Made by a program: the position numbers and the translations under genes
DNA from: Hypholoma sublateritium FD-334 SS-4
Taxonomy: Eukaryota; Basidiomycota; Agaricomycetes; Agaricales; Strophariaceae
Direction of reading: 5' to 3'
Assembly (NCBI GenBank): GCA_000827495.1
Contig: KN817541.1
Coordinates: forward strand, 387,413 to 451,412
Length of the DNA: 64,000 nucleotides
Part shown: positions 22,753 through 34,434 of the stretch, piece after piece
How the letters are laid out: the number at the start of each line of letters is the position of its first letter
How positions within the stretch are numbered: position 1 is the stretch's first letter
Notes under the pieces: model-generated
What the model saw: the letters and a program-made list of their open reading frames with translations, nothing else
Told to the model about the DNA's origin: nothing
Database searches by the model: none

Positions 22753-24804
22753 GTTATTCATATAACATATTCGGTTACAATTTCTCAGTGTTCTGTATTT
22801 TTTTGGTTCGGATCGACTCAAATTTTGGATGCGCTGGATGTGCTGGTCTCGACATCAAGTACTTACTTGTCTATTACCTTGTGTCGCGTAGATTTTCCTC
22901 AAAAAAAATATTCGTATATTTGAATGCTTCTGCTGGGATTTTTTTGTAAATAAAGCCTTTAAGACGCGCGGCAAGCGCGCCACTATTGTGGTGAACAAAG
23001 GTGAACATGGTAGCAACCGGCGATGTGTCAGAAACACGCCTGGTTCGGTTCTCTATTTCCTTACCTTGCCGATTTTCCTCATTTTTTGTTCCGGGTAATG
23101 TTTCTGATTTACATAATTGCAGCCCTATATTTAGCCGCGTTGCTGGTGTGTAGAACACGAGCAGCTCTGGAGATGCGATGAAATTATGAGGCGGCCTGCA
23201 CTATAGAGGTTGATCAATGACCATGCTGTATAACGGACGGAAATCTCGCTGGTTGAATGCTTTGTCGCGAGCAGATATAGAAATGAGGCGATATCAAAAA
23301 TACATTTTAAAGAAGAGAGAAAACGAGGTGTCAATAAGAAAGAGGATGATGTAAATAAAGTGCAACAACTTGAACGTGCACATAACTCCAACAAGAACGA
23401 CGACCAAATACCAACGACCAAATTCCAAATTCGACGCGAACAAGTTTAAATGAAGGCCTTTCGAAGATCAAGTTGACCGTCCCAGCCGCGTGAAGCAACA
23501 GGTGAGTAGTTACTTTCTTCCCGAGCGTAGAGAAGTGCGCACTATAGTAACCTATTTTCACAATGCGCACGGTGGCGCACTTCTGCCAGCCTCGATCATA
23601 ATATCAGCAGCAGATTGTGGAGTAGTAGTCCAACGCTACTCAGCTCATTAATCAAAGCTGTCTGGTTAATGTGTCGCGGGATTGCCGGTGTGGCGAGAGC
23701 ACGCGTGAGAGCATACCTGATATGGAGCGAAAGTAGCCCAAATGGGAAAGGTATGTGAGGAAAACATTCTGGTCAGACAGCTGAATGGAACGCGGGGGCT
23801 AGATGGACATTCATTATGCCCGGAGTGACGTTACTCGGCTCGCTCATCGTAGTTCAGCCAATATATTCGCGGGATTGTCCGCGTGGCGAGTCCGGAGGGC
23901 ACGCGTGAGCTGATATGGAGAAGGGTGGTTATATACAAAAGTAACTTGCATTTATGGGGTGCTCCTGCGATAAGTCAACTGGCTCTAAGGCATAAAGCTG
24001 TCGGTGAGCCAGGTCGTTGTACCGGGCGCTCTGTTAGAGCGCGTTAGAGCGCGTCAGCTTAAGTCATTCTCTATCGGCACCTCGGCCTCTAGAGTCCTGC
24101 GCGCTAGCTAGTTCTCCCGGCAGATAACTTTTAGGCTTTTTCACCGTCGGAGAGAAAGTGTCCAAAAGGAGAAAGGTATGTGAAGATAACAAACGGCCGA
24201 CGTTTGTTCTCGCTAATGAAGTCTAGCGTGCATTAACGATCGATGACTGATATGTTTTCATAACGCTGTTTAGAAGGCAGTAGATGGCACGAGGACTACA
24301 CGATTTGATAATTCTTCGGAATCGCCTACACGCATTGCAAGTTTTCTCATGTAATTTTGGCCTCGAGGCATATTCAAGTACTTGACGCTCAAGATGACTA
24401 AATTGACGGATACTGCTATGCTCAAATGAATGCAACAAAGCGTTTCCGGAGAGTTAGCTCTTGGCCAGAACAGTGAAGTAAGTGCTACTGTACAACAAAA
24501 CATTAGAATTCCCCGAGAAATTTGCCATCTTGTTTCCAAAAAAAAAAACACATTTCATTCCTGTCAGATCAATCATGAATAGATGAAAATTGTATGTCTG
24601 GGCCCATGTAAACCCTTGCTATGCTTCACATCGGTGTGCCTCTGCATCTGTATATGACAACTTGCGCGTCATGTTCCGTCGTATGACGAGGAGATGTGGG
24701 GTGACGGTTCGCTTGTTTATTGTATAAAGACGAGTATACAGGTAGTACTCAATTTTATTATCCCAATTTACTTTCCTCATTCTATCATACTTGAATACCA
24801 AGCA
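22753..24804. promoter_or_regulatory. Spacer with duplicated upstream module, before copy 3
   Basis: Holds the copy 2 flank, about 600 bp without relatives in the window (23000-23600), two copies of the TGTCGCGGG/ATTGCCGG module (about 23635-23765 and 23825-23920), a unique insert with a GTTAGAGCGC duplication near 24035, and the copy 3 promoter with TATAAAG at 24723-24729. No supported gene. Confidence 0.55.
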
Positions 24805-25760
24805 ATGTTCTCTGTTGGAATCCAGACTTTGATCGCCTTCTTGGTACATCTAATTTTCGAAGATTTCTTTGGACATTGCATACTCATATCTCACCCACAG
24901 ATGATCTCAGGCGTCAGCGCTGTGGGACCGACTCCGATCAATCTCCGCTCTGCGGGGAACTTCACCATTTTTGCACAAACTGGGGTGTCAACTGTGCCAA
25001 CCTCGGTCATCAGTAAGATATCACTTTATTCCAGGGATCGAAAATACATTTACAGTTCGTTATCCTAAGTTGGCGATGTCGGTGTTAGCCCTTTGCCCGG
25101 GACGTCGATGACCGGATTCTCTCTGACTATGGCCGCGACTGGGACCTCCGCATCGTCCATTCAGGTTGTGGGAAACATGTTCGCGGCCGACTTCATGACC
25201 CCGACGCCCGCTCAGCTGACTACCGCGGCATTGGATCTGCAGGCGGCATTCAGAGATGGAAACAGCCGCCAGTCTCCCGACTCGGTCAATCTCCTCGGAG
25301 GTACGTAACGCACTGGATTCGAAATTTGGGTATTATTGAGCACATCTTAATAGGCGGCCTCACCGCGCAGACGCTTAGTCCCGGGCTCTACCAATGGACG
25401 ACCTCGGTGAACGTCATCACGAGCCTCACGCTCACGGGCTCTTCAACAGATGGTACGCAGACACTCCCTGTTATATAATACATACCTGATTGATACCTTC
25501 GACTTGTAGTGTGGATTTTCCAAGTCCAAGGCGATCTGCTCTTCAATGCTGGCACGCTTACTACCCTCGCCGGTGGTGCGCTGTCAAAGAACATTTTCTG
25601 GGTTGTCTCCGGATCGGTGACACTGCAAGCAGCAGCCTTGTTGGAAGGAGTGATTTTGGGAGCGACCAATGTTGCCCTGATCACCGGAGCATCGGTTAAT
25701 GGGCGCATCCTCGCGCAGACTGCGGTCACTCTGCAGATGTCGACTGTCAAGCCGGCTTAA
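24805..25760 (+). CDS. Ice-binding protein (DUF3494), copy 3
   Basis: Exons 24805-24843, 24901-25012, 25070-25300, 25354-25452 and 25510-25760 repeat the 39-112-231-99-251 nt pattern of the other copies. The third exon opens after CTAAG instead of TTAG, and its first two bases are TT instead of CT, turning the conserved Thr before GDVGVSP into Ile. If that acceptor works the protein has 243 residues. Other changes: PLPGTSMT in place of PASGASLT, and a final MSTVKPA. Signal peptide as in copy 1. Likely a secreted ice-binding protein; the altered splice junction is the one doubt about function. Confidence 0.9.
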
Positions 25761-27637
25761 ATTATTCATCTAACATATTTGGTTACGGTTTGTTGCTCTA
25801 TGTCTTTTGGCTCGATGCGAGCCAATTTTGGGCTCCAGACGGGTTACAATATGGTCATTCGTTCAGTGTTATCAAAAAATTTGCAAAAAATGCGGAGAAA
25901 ATATTTCGACGTTGAGTATTTACTTGACTGCACGTTACCTTGTGTAGCGTAGATTTTGGTCTCGGAAATTTTCTTCCTGTATTTGAGTGACACTGATAGC
26001 GACACCGCTTGCAAGTTTATTTTTAAAAATCAAGGTGCGCAACAACTTGAAGCGCGCAGTCGCTGGCTGTGTCATGCACACGGGCCGGTGCGTGGGAGCC
26101 TTGATCCGGATACGTCCGTCGTCCGACTCGTCCTCTGCTTCAACCACGTCAATTGATCTTGGCTCAAACCAACAGCTGTAGCCCTCTTTCCATGCAGATA
26201 GCAATTCTACTTGCTCCGTCGTTGGGCTAGGTTCGTCGCCGCCTTCGAGGATCACCTGCTCGCTTCATAGCTCTCCCTCAACTCCAGCCTAGGCGACGCT
26301 GGTGATGGATGCCATTCCTCGTCCATTCTATAACGAAAGCATCACACCATTTTCCCTCGCTCGGTCCAAAATATGATTGTCTTCACTAGTTTCCTCCTTC
26401 GGTTCTAAACTCCCTTATCTCGCCGAATTCTCTCGCTCTATGTTCCATTTTCATTGATTGCCGCCCTCCCTATATTTCGCCGACATACATCACGTTGAGC
26501 GTCAACCGTACCACGAGTCTTCACTTGTCAGCGTTCACCGCTAACGAGATAACTCGGGGCACGACGTATACGTTTATACGCTTTTTCTGGTGCAAGTCTC
26601 ATCTTGACGCATTTTCCCCTATCCTGTGGCCAACACTTGGGTGTCGACTACGTTCCATATTTGCTATCTAGGATCCGCCATGCTTGAGGTTCGACGGGAA
26701 CCACTGTGGACTCTCATAAATATCCTGTTCGTTGGCTCAATGGCCAGCGGACAGAATTTTAAGGGATGGGACTGTCCTAGTGAATCAGGTGTGAACGCAG
26801 AAAGCTAGACTATGCACCTCCGCTTCTAATGGTGGCCTCCTCCCGCCCCTCTAACCCAGACACCGGGGTGCGTACATGGCCGTGGGGTGCCGCGGTATTC
26901 GCCATTACTGCCCCGTGGGTTGCCAACTTGTACCCGCAGTCGAAGAAGACGAAGACATATTCTATTTCGGTGATTACGAAAAAGCGCGATGGCATGGTCA
27001 AATGACGTCGGTAAAGGCCGTACCTCGTTCACGGTGAGGGTTACTAACGCTATTGTCGTCCCCGCGCTGGAAAGTCCAGAGAAGTATCTATATGGCAGAC
27101 CCTGTGTGGCCTTGTCAACATCTGAGCTCGGATGTCTTCCGAGAGCTGTTAGATATTGGTCAGACACCTTTCACCCCGACTTCTTTTGCGTGCGCACATG
27201 CAGCCCATAGTCACCGGCACTCGCAACTTCCTAGTCAGATTCGGTGATATTCGATGGTAGTGATCTTGTTGAGCTGCGGAATGCAAGAAGAAAATTCTTC
27301 AGTCAACCTTGAGTCAAGCCATACATGCTTAGTCGTGCACATTGCACGTTGTCGGTTGGGAGTGATCCGATTGCTTGTAGTTCCGGATGATGACGAGTAC
27401 GGCAGTCACGGCATGGGCCGTATGTCTCGGTCCCGCCCTAGCGGAGTTCATAAACCTCGCGGCACCATCGCGACCTTTCATTGAAGTCGGCACCATTCAG
27501 CCCGATGTGTCAACAAATCGCCTTCCGCTGCAGCGCACCCGCGTCCTACTTAAGCCACAAATCCTGTGGGAATGGGATCGTGACATCCCCCTCCTTGTCG
27601 TTTCCAGCATACCTGTGGTCTGGAATATTCAACTGAC
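25761..27637. other. Long intergenic region
   Basis: The first 300 bp resemble the 3' flank of ice-binding copy 1 (20040-20300), marking the end of the tandem array. From 26280 to 27637 only short, unconvincing open frames occur on either strand. It ends in the promoter of the MFS gene. No repeat or RNA gene recognised. Confidence 0.45.
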
Positions 27638-30581
27638 ATGGTTGCTACTACTACTCAAGACCAACCGGCCGATGAGGTGAAGACCCAGAATGGCCCTTCA
27701 TCAACCGCTGTGAAAAATGCACCCGGAGCTTCGTGGAAGACGGAGGAGACGCATGTTCTTCCGCACAATCGTCTGTCTGTGGTACGTCGAACGATCTGCG
27801 TGCTTCAATGAGCTTCCTAATCGTGTTTCCAGGTTTTCGCGGGACTCATGGCGTGCGTGTTCTTAGCGGCTATGGATCAGGTTCGCATCTTTGCACACTC
27901 GTAGATCTGTACTTACCCCACTATCTTGAAGACCATCGTCGCTACAGCACTTCCAACTATTATTCAGGACCTTGGCGGAGGGAAAGATTACAGCTGGGTC
28001 GGAACGTGCGTTTTCTGCCTTGTCGGTTTACGTGCACCACATCTAACGTTGCGAGCTATCTAGCGCGTATCTGTTAGCTTCTGCCAGGTGAGCGATATAT
28101 TACTAGTGTGCTATATAGGGGAGATTTGCTGACTTCTATCTCCAGTCTTTCGCCTCTGTACGGAAAGCTTTCCGACCTCGTAGGACGAAAGCCGATTCTC
28201 TATGCCGTCATAGCCATCTTTCTGGTGGGTGCGCCTACTAATCTCGAACGTTGCCGGAGAATTTCCCTGACCGCTAAAATTAGATCGGATCGGCGTTGTG
28301 CGGTGCAGCGCAAAATATTGTGAGTCACTTCGGAATCAGCATCTCAATGCGCACTGCTAAGAATCTTGCAGGTCTGGCTCGTTGTATCGAGGGCTGTTCA
28401 GGGCATTGGTGGAGGGGGCATTATGCAGCTCGTCAATATCACCATTAGCGACATCGTGCCCCTCGAAGAGTAAGCATCGCTTTCACCGGAATATACCTGA
28501 ATGTCAGAGCTCATTGGAATTAGACGCGGAAAGTATGGAGGTCTTATTGGAGCGACGTGGGGAATTGCAAGTGTAATTGGGCCTCTTCTTGGAGGGGTTC
28601 GTCTTGACTTTCATCTTTTCCTACTTGCCTCGCTGATCGATTTTATTGCTCAGGTCCTTACGGATCATGTTTCCTGGAGATGGTACGCGACTACTTCTTT
28701 TAACGCTCGTTTGTCCTGACTCTTGTTCTTAGGTGCTTCTTCATCAATCTGTAAGATAATAATAATATTCCCTGGTGCAGCGGAAAATTAATCGTATGGA
28801 AACAGACCCACTGGCGCCGTTGCTGCTGCTCTTTTATTCTTCTTCCTCAACCTCAACCCGCATCAAGGGAAGACTCTAAAGCAACATACCATAGAATTTG
28901 ACTTCATCGGCCTTTTGTTACTCGTCGGAGGCGTAGTCATCTTACTCCTCGGCTTTAACGAGAGCGAAACGAGCTGTGAGTAATACATGTGCCGCTGAAT
29001 CTTCACAAATTGAGCCGATAATTCTTTTCAGGGTCTTCAAAACAGACAATCGCACTGCTCACCGTCGGCGCTGTGACCCTAATCGCGGGTGGTTTCAATG
29101 AAGCGATCACAACGCGCTCGCCTATCGTTCCTCCGCGGTTGTTCCATGTGCGTTTTGATTATTTTCAGGAAATTGACGCCACTCACCCCGGACGTAGACG
29201 CGCACGACAGCCATTCTGTTGATCTCGACGTTCCTGCACGCTGTTGTATTTTTCTCGGGTGCTTACTACCTTCCTCTGTACTTCCAAGTCATGGGCGCCT
29301 CCGCAACGAGGGCGGGAGTGGAGTTCGTACCTTTCCTTCCTTCCACGGTCAAGGGGTGCAATACTGATCACATTTCGCAGGATGCTTTCTTTCTCTCTGG
29401 GAGGCGCGGCTGTATCAATTATCTCAGGCTTTATTGTCTCCCGCACGCGCAAATATCGGCCTACGATGTGGATCGGCTTCGCCATCGCCTCCACGGGCTT
29501 TGGGTTGATGATCATGCTGGACTCGCATTCATCAGAGTAGGTGATGACCGCGTTTCTGCGCTGTGCTTGCTGACGTCGTGTTCTAGGGCTGAGAAGGTGT
29601 TATACCCGCTGGTCGCAGCCCTCGGAGTCGGCTGCCTGTTCCAAGTAAGCCAGATCCCCTGTCGTGTGATATGGACACGCATCTGACGCAAAAACTACTA
29701 GACACCACTTATTGGTCTGCAAGCTGCCATGCCGATCAAGGATATGGCCACCACTACCGGAACGTTTGGTTTCCTCAGGTAAGGAAAACAAAGTTTCTGC
29801 AGCGTGATTCCCGACTAATTTGACCAGGCTCCTGGGTGGTACCGTCGGTATCTCTATCGGCCAGGCTATCTACGCCAGCGTACGTAGCTATCAGATCGAA
29901 TAATAGCTCGTCTCAATGTCTGATCCCTCTAATATGCAGACTATCCGCAAGAAAGTTGCAAACATACCCAATTTGACACTCGATACCTCCCCTGCTGCGC
30001 TCAGCCAGAGTGTGCTCAAGCTCAAAGACATTCCTGTACGACAAGTTTCATCTTTGGCGTCGTCTTCATACGAGTAACTGACTGATCACTTTCAGGACCC
30101 TGTCACGCGAGCCGCTGTTATTCAAGCGTATACGAAGTCGATATCTATGATCTGGACTGTCATGACCCCCATTGCAGGCGTCGCATTTATAATGGGTGAG
30201 TTTTGTGACTTTATCTTGAAGGGTGGATGTGTATACCGCAGCCTGCTTTGTGGCTTGAGCGGCGTTTTTTCTATGGCTTTCCGCTCTCACCTATGCTCTA
30301 CTATGAACTGTGTTAACCTATTTCTTTCCACCATAACAGTGCTATTTATCAAAGTATACACTCTTGAGCGAACGATCGTGCGTGCCGAGGCCGTCAAGAA
30401 GGGCACCCCAGCAGACGCAGACGTGGAAAAAGGAGCTTCAGGGGAGGGCCTGGAGAGTCATGAAAGGTCGGAAGGTGAAGGTGTTATTCGACCATCCTAT
30501 GAGAAGGATCGAGCCACTGCCGACGATGCGACGGTGAGGCCCGGGACGGCGGAGTCGAATCTAACGAAGAACTCCGCATGA
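27638..30581 (+). CDS. MFS drug exporter, DHA2 (14-TM) type
   Basis: Multi-exon gene starting MVATTTQDQ at 27638; the first exon ends at 27781. Joined exons give the DHA2 pattern: [16 protein letters not shown], then [17 protein letters not shown], motif [27 protein letters not shown], motif [14 protein letters not shown], then SWRWCFFINLP. Later membrane segments include [18 protein letters not shown] and [16 protein letters not shown]. The C-terminus is hydrophilic and acidic. A GTTCGT donor at about 29324 restores the frame into [11 protein letters not shown]; other donors nearby break it. Such proteins are proton-coupled exporters of drugs and toxic metabolites at the plasma membrane. No biosynthetic cluster is visible around it. 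Confidence 0.88.
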
Positions 30582-31332
30582 TTGACGACGGCGCACGATT
30601 TTTTTTATCGGCGGTCATCATAGTGGCCGCGAGCGAATTTGTATAGATCTATATTTACTATACCTGCGCGTTTCGTATAATGTTAATTGATAGAAGTTAT
30701 TGGAATCATGGAGGACGAGGCGCGATGGCGCGACGGCGTCTCGGTGTGTACGAAATCACGCAGAGTTGAGGGCTTCGTGTTACAGTACCTATTCTACTCA
30801 ATTGAAGTTCGTGTCGTCGCCCAATTTTGTTTAACCGTCTCCTCGGCTTACTGATCCCGGCGCGCTTCAGGCCCCTTCAAATACGAAGCACCTGCGAGCG
30901 ATCCACCAACCGGGAGCCAGGGAGTTTTCGCCCAGTCGCCATCGGCGACGGCTTAGCACAAGGACAAGGGCGTTGCCTAATTCTGCACACACTCGGATTC
31001 GGAAGCTTGTCTACCATCTAGCTTGTGCACAGCCCGTCTGGAACATTTGTGTTATGTACGGTCAAAAACCATACTAAATAGGAAAGACACAGAGTCGACA
31101 TTGAGAATCGAGATTGACCTAGACGAAAAGGGGAACAGAGAAAGGATTGGTCGAGTACTTTACATAGGATACAACATTTTAATAAAGTTGACGAGGGCAT
31201 ATTTACGGAGATCGAGGAGATAGACAAAGTCTCGTAGGTGTATAGTACTGTGATGGTGTTTCCCTAAAATATCTAGACATATTAATTATTCAGCTGGGTG
31301 TAGCTCAAAATAAGCGAGCGACGAAATCTCAC
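30582..31332. other. Convergent intergenic region
   Basis: 3' ends of the MFS exporter and of the minus-strand orphan gene. Low-complexity AT-rich patches; no coding signal or repeat family recognised. Confidence 0.4.
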
Positions 31333-31806
31333 TTAAATTACTCCAATAATTCTCTCGCCCCCTGGGACAGCGCGGTATCGAATAGCGTGGTCGCTGTCGC
31401 TGAACGCAAAATAGTCGTACAGATCGCCATTTTGCATGTGGAAGCTAAAGGTATTTCCCGTGGTAGTGGTAAACTCCAGCATATAGTAGGTCGGGGGGAC
31501 GTATCCCTCAGCCTCTAGCATCCCTTGGGGGGGCTGGCGGCGTGCAGCGGGCAACGGCAGCTCGTACAGCTTGTATCGCGAGATACCCAGCTCCTGTACT
31601 TCCCGCGCCGGCGCCTTCCAGGTCTTGTCGCCTACAGGCCAGTCGACGTGAACGGAATCCCCGTGCGCTGTGGATTTGGCTGCGAGTTCTATCTGCAGGT
31701 CGTCCCCCTTCCTCGGTGATGTTAAATGTTCGCCCTTTTTGATCCCAACTTGATATGGAACTTTCTTAAAGGACGATGCGTGTACCCATTGAAGTTGATC
31801 AGTCAT
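31333..31806 (-). CDS. Orphan protein, 157 aa (paralogue of 32943-33224)
   Basis: Uninterrupted frame of 157 codons with a reasonable start context and no signal peptide. The C-terminal half carries VQELGISRYKLYELP and then a beta-like stretch, TYYMLEFTTTTGNTFSFHMQNG. These align by eye with the 93-residue protein encoded on the other strand at 32943-33224 (VQDIGVSRWKFYNRP, VYEFYFTNTKGWNFTFEL). I know no family for it. The N-terminal half (residues 1-65) has no counterpart in the shorter paralogue. Short aromatic-rich beta strands suggest a small beta protein. The antisense frame at 31776-32078 overlaps only the start. Confidence 0.6.
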   Translation of the reverse strand: MTDQLQWVHASSFKKVPYQVGIKKGEHLTSPRKGDDLQIELAAKSTAHGDSVHVDWPVGDKTWKAPAREVQELGISRYKLYELPLPAARRQPPQGMLEAEGYVPPTYYMLEFTTTTGNTFSFHMQNGDLYDYFAFSDSDHAIRYRAVPGGERIIGVI

Positions 31807-32942
31807 GTTACAAAAATTTAGATCTGTCGAATTTTAGCAGTGCTTCGACCTTTGGAGGGGTAGACAATACCTACAATTGCTTTAGTGACGAGTATGTTCT
31901 GAGTAATGCAAAAGGACAAGTCTGGTTGGGATATAGTACTTTACAACACGGTATTTATGGGACTGTATATTTTACACGAATAAATCAAAGTAGGCTATAT
32001 CTTCAGACTTCGGAGAATCTTCCGCTTCTCGGTCCCATGATCCAAGGGCTGACTCCACGGAAGGCTCTTCTTTTCTGAATGCGTGGGATCAGGCTACCAG
32101 TAGAAAAAGTGACACGCCTTTTGGTGGCGCCGGTCGCGCTTAATTTGGTTACTTGTTCTTCGCCGATTAGTGATGCCCACCTCGTATCAGGCGCCCAGGC
32201 ACACCACAGTACTACAGCTGTGAGATTTGCGGAGTCTCATAACCGCCGAGGTGTACCCCTAACTCGTATCCTCTTCAAATGGCGATAGATTCTGCCAAAG
32301 AAATTCGCTTTTTTTTAAAAAAAAAATCGCCTTGGAGTGACTGGAAGAATAGAATATATGTCGGCGTCATAGTACAAGGTGAAGAAAATCATACATTTTT
32401 AGCACGGTATAACTTTCACACGCACGGACAAATGTACAGAGAAGTTATGTAAAAAATGTACGGAAAAAATCTCAATGAAAGAATGACATCGTGAACAAGA
32501 AAGAATGAAGTGAGTGGAGTCGCGGTGATATTATGAAATATACAGACAAATACATGTTGATACATGTGTCGCAGTCTGACAGTCCGCGAGACGCGCAGTG
32601 TACGAAGCATTGTGGTACCAATCTCACATTCAGATTTACCTCTGCCTGAACTTTCTACCAAATCGATGCACTGACCCATGACCGAAAAGCGGCAGAGTAC
32701 CCGTGGGAGGGAGGGGGCGGGTTTATCTTAGAACATTGGATGTAGCTTTAACGCTATTCCACCGTGTATAAATACTAAGTCGCGAGTCACCATTTCACCA
32801 GCATCACCGACTTCGTGCGATCTAATTGTCTGCACTTTCCCCTCATCGCCTGGCTAACATTTATTCCTCGACACAAACACTTGTAAGCTCACTCAACCCA
32901 TTTAATTTAAGATTATGATTCCATTCAACTTCATGCAGTACC
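31807..32942. other. Divergent intergenic region of the orphan pair
   Basis: Separates the two paralogous orphan genes. A TATA box (GTATAAATAC, about 32766-32775) lies upstream of the plus-strand gene. A possible 5'-UTR intron runs from CTTGTAAGC (about 32881) to TTCATGCAG (about 32938), just before the ATG. Otherwise AT-rich without coding signal. Confidence 0.45.
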
Positions 32943-33224
32943 ATGGTTCAAGTTTGGTGGGAATTGGGCCACACGGAATGGGTAACCGCGGAGCAGGCTG
33001 TACAAGACATAGGCGTTTCCCGATGGAAATTCTATAACAGGCCGTGGTATATCTTCTTCGACGTCTACGAATTTTACTTCACCAACACCAAAGGATGGAA
33101 CTTTACGTTCGAGCTCGCGGGCCCGGGCGATGAGAGTTTCCACTGTTTCACCTTCAGAAACGGAGACCACTGCGTCGATTTCGACAATGATCGCGAACCC
33201 CCAGTCGTTGATGGAGTAAATTAG
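32943..33224 (+). CDS. Orphan protein, 93 aa (paralogue of 31333-31806)
   Basis: Small open frame of 93 codons with a strong ATG context (TACCATGG) right after a candidate 5'-UTR intron acceptor. Rich in Trp, Phe and Tyr. The V-x-x-x-x-x-x-x-W-x-x-x-x-x-x-VQ-[DE]-[IL]-G-[IV]-SR core and the following beta-strand pattern match the 157-residue protein on the opposite strand 1.1 kb away, which argues that both are real genes. Function unknown; no signal peptide. A 120-codon antisense frame overlaps it but lacks such support. Confidence 0.55.
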   Translation: MVQVWWELGHTEWVTAEQAVQDIGVSRWKFYNRPWYIFFDVYEFYFTNTKGWNFTFELAGPGDESFHCFTFRNGDHCVDFDNDREPPVVDGVN

Positions 33225-33924
33225 TTGAAGAACACAACTCTTCAAGGTTAGTTTTTTAGTGAGAATACTAAATGCATTTCTGACCCTCCCCACCTAGTCT
33301 ATTAGTCCTCCTAAACACGTTACAATGATATTCAGCCCCCGTTCTGACTTGGATTTTCTGTTCAATACTCATGTACATCATGTACTTATTGGAATAAGTA
33401 CACAAGAAATACCTGGTTTTGAATCGTCACTGGAATTGGAATTTTAAATGCTGATATTTGATTCATCCTCTCTAGAATCGCGTCGGAGAACTTGAACGTA
33501 CCGACCGGTCACTGCCGGCGGCATCAAGAAATGACGTCATAAGGCTGTCTTCATGTGCGTATCTGCTCTTACAGGTATAGATGAGCACATCCGCACGGCC
33601 TTGGGCTAGTCTGGTATCAGTGCTCAATATTTAGGCAAGCATAAAATTGAATTGAAAATGCTATATATTGGGCTATGCAAATTATCAAAGATATTTGAGC
33701 CGCAAAAAAGCAGAAAGATATTCATAAGTGGTATTTAAACCGATAATTATGTGTCATCTAGCCAGTAGGCAGAATTGATGAAACTTTTCTCTAAGATATC
33801 CTGGGAATCATTTCAGCTAACAGATTATATAAAAGAGACGAATATCGAAGAACGCACCACCGAATCGTCTCCGCTGAACTAATCAACCAAGTTCAAATAA
33901 GTAAAAAGCGGAAAAGTGACTCAG
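33225..33924. other. Intergenic region
   Basis: AT-rich; no coding signal, repeat or RNA gene recognised. It holds the 3' ends of the two converging orphan genes. Confidence 0.4.
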
Positions 33925-34434
33925 TTAACATACGTACACAATCGGATGCCACAAACTGCGGAGTGAGATATTAGGATTAGTAAACGGCATAGTGAGAGAT
34001 GCTAGTATCGGATAACCCACTTTGAAATAATAAATGACCGTGCCATTGCTGGTGATTTTCTCCCTCTGACCTTTGATTGTGCAAAAGACTTTGTTGTCTG
34101 AATCTTTGGTCGACGTAACGTTGTAGGTGTATTCATTCTTCAGTTCCTTTGCATCGTTATAGTAAAGAGTTCCATTGATGAGTCCTAGATTGGAAAACGA
34201 AACGGTGAGCTCGAGAAAATACAGTTGCACGAGAAATCGAAACTCGCCACTTAGATTAACGACGCTGTCAAAGATTCCCATTCCGGCACCGCCAAAAATC
34301 TTTTTCAAAGAATTAGGCACCCTCGCGTCTGAGGTTGTAGGCTTGATGAAGATGTCTATATTGTCGGCATCTTTCCTTTGCTTGTAAAAATAGACTTTGG
34401 CAGTGGTACTGTTGGAGTATGTCTCTTCTGTCAT
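33925..34434 (-). CDS. Orphan protein, 169 aa
   Basis: Single open frame MTEETYSNSTTAKVYFYKQ... with the start preceded by GAGCC and, about 40 bp upstream on the minus strand, a TATA-like CATATAAAG (about 34470-34478). Composition is ordinary soluble protein: alternating hydrophobic/polar strands (VYFYKQ, VYFLEL-like runs, VIYYFKVGYP), many Asn/Thr, and a Gly-rich KKIFGGAGMGIF loop. No family recognised. A GTACGTATG word at the last codons could be a splice donor, so the true C-terminus may differ. The sequence looks like a small beta-rich protein; nothing in the context hints at a function. Confidence 0.5.
   Translation of the reverse strand: MTEETYSNSTTAKVYFYKQRKDADNIDIFIKPTTSDARVPNSLKKIFGGAGMGIFDSVVNLSGEFRFLVQLYFLELTVSFSNLGLINGTLYYNDAKELKNEYTYNVTSTKDSDNKVFCTIKGQREKITSNGTVIYYFKVGYPILASLTMPFTNPNISLRSLWHPIVYVC

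Noticed and set aside
26810..27167. 113-codon minus-strand frame
   Set aside because: No promoter, splice pattern or recognisable composition.
29219..29686. 155-codon frame inside the MFS gene as a separate protein
   Set aside because: It leaves the conserved DHA2 frame after a GTTCGT donor; the correct continuation is in another frame.
31776..32078. 100-codon plus-strand frame over the start of the orphan gene
   Set aside because: No relative, no promoter, and the minus-strand gene has paralogue support.
32931..33293. 120-codon antisense frame over the 93-residue orphan
   Set aside because: Only the plus-strand reading shows similarity to the neighbouring paralogue.
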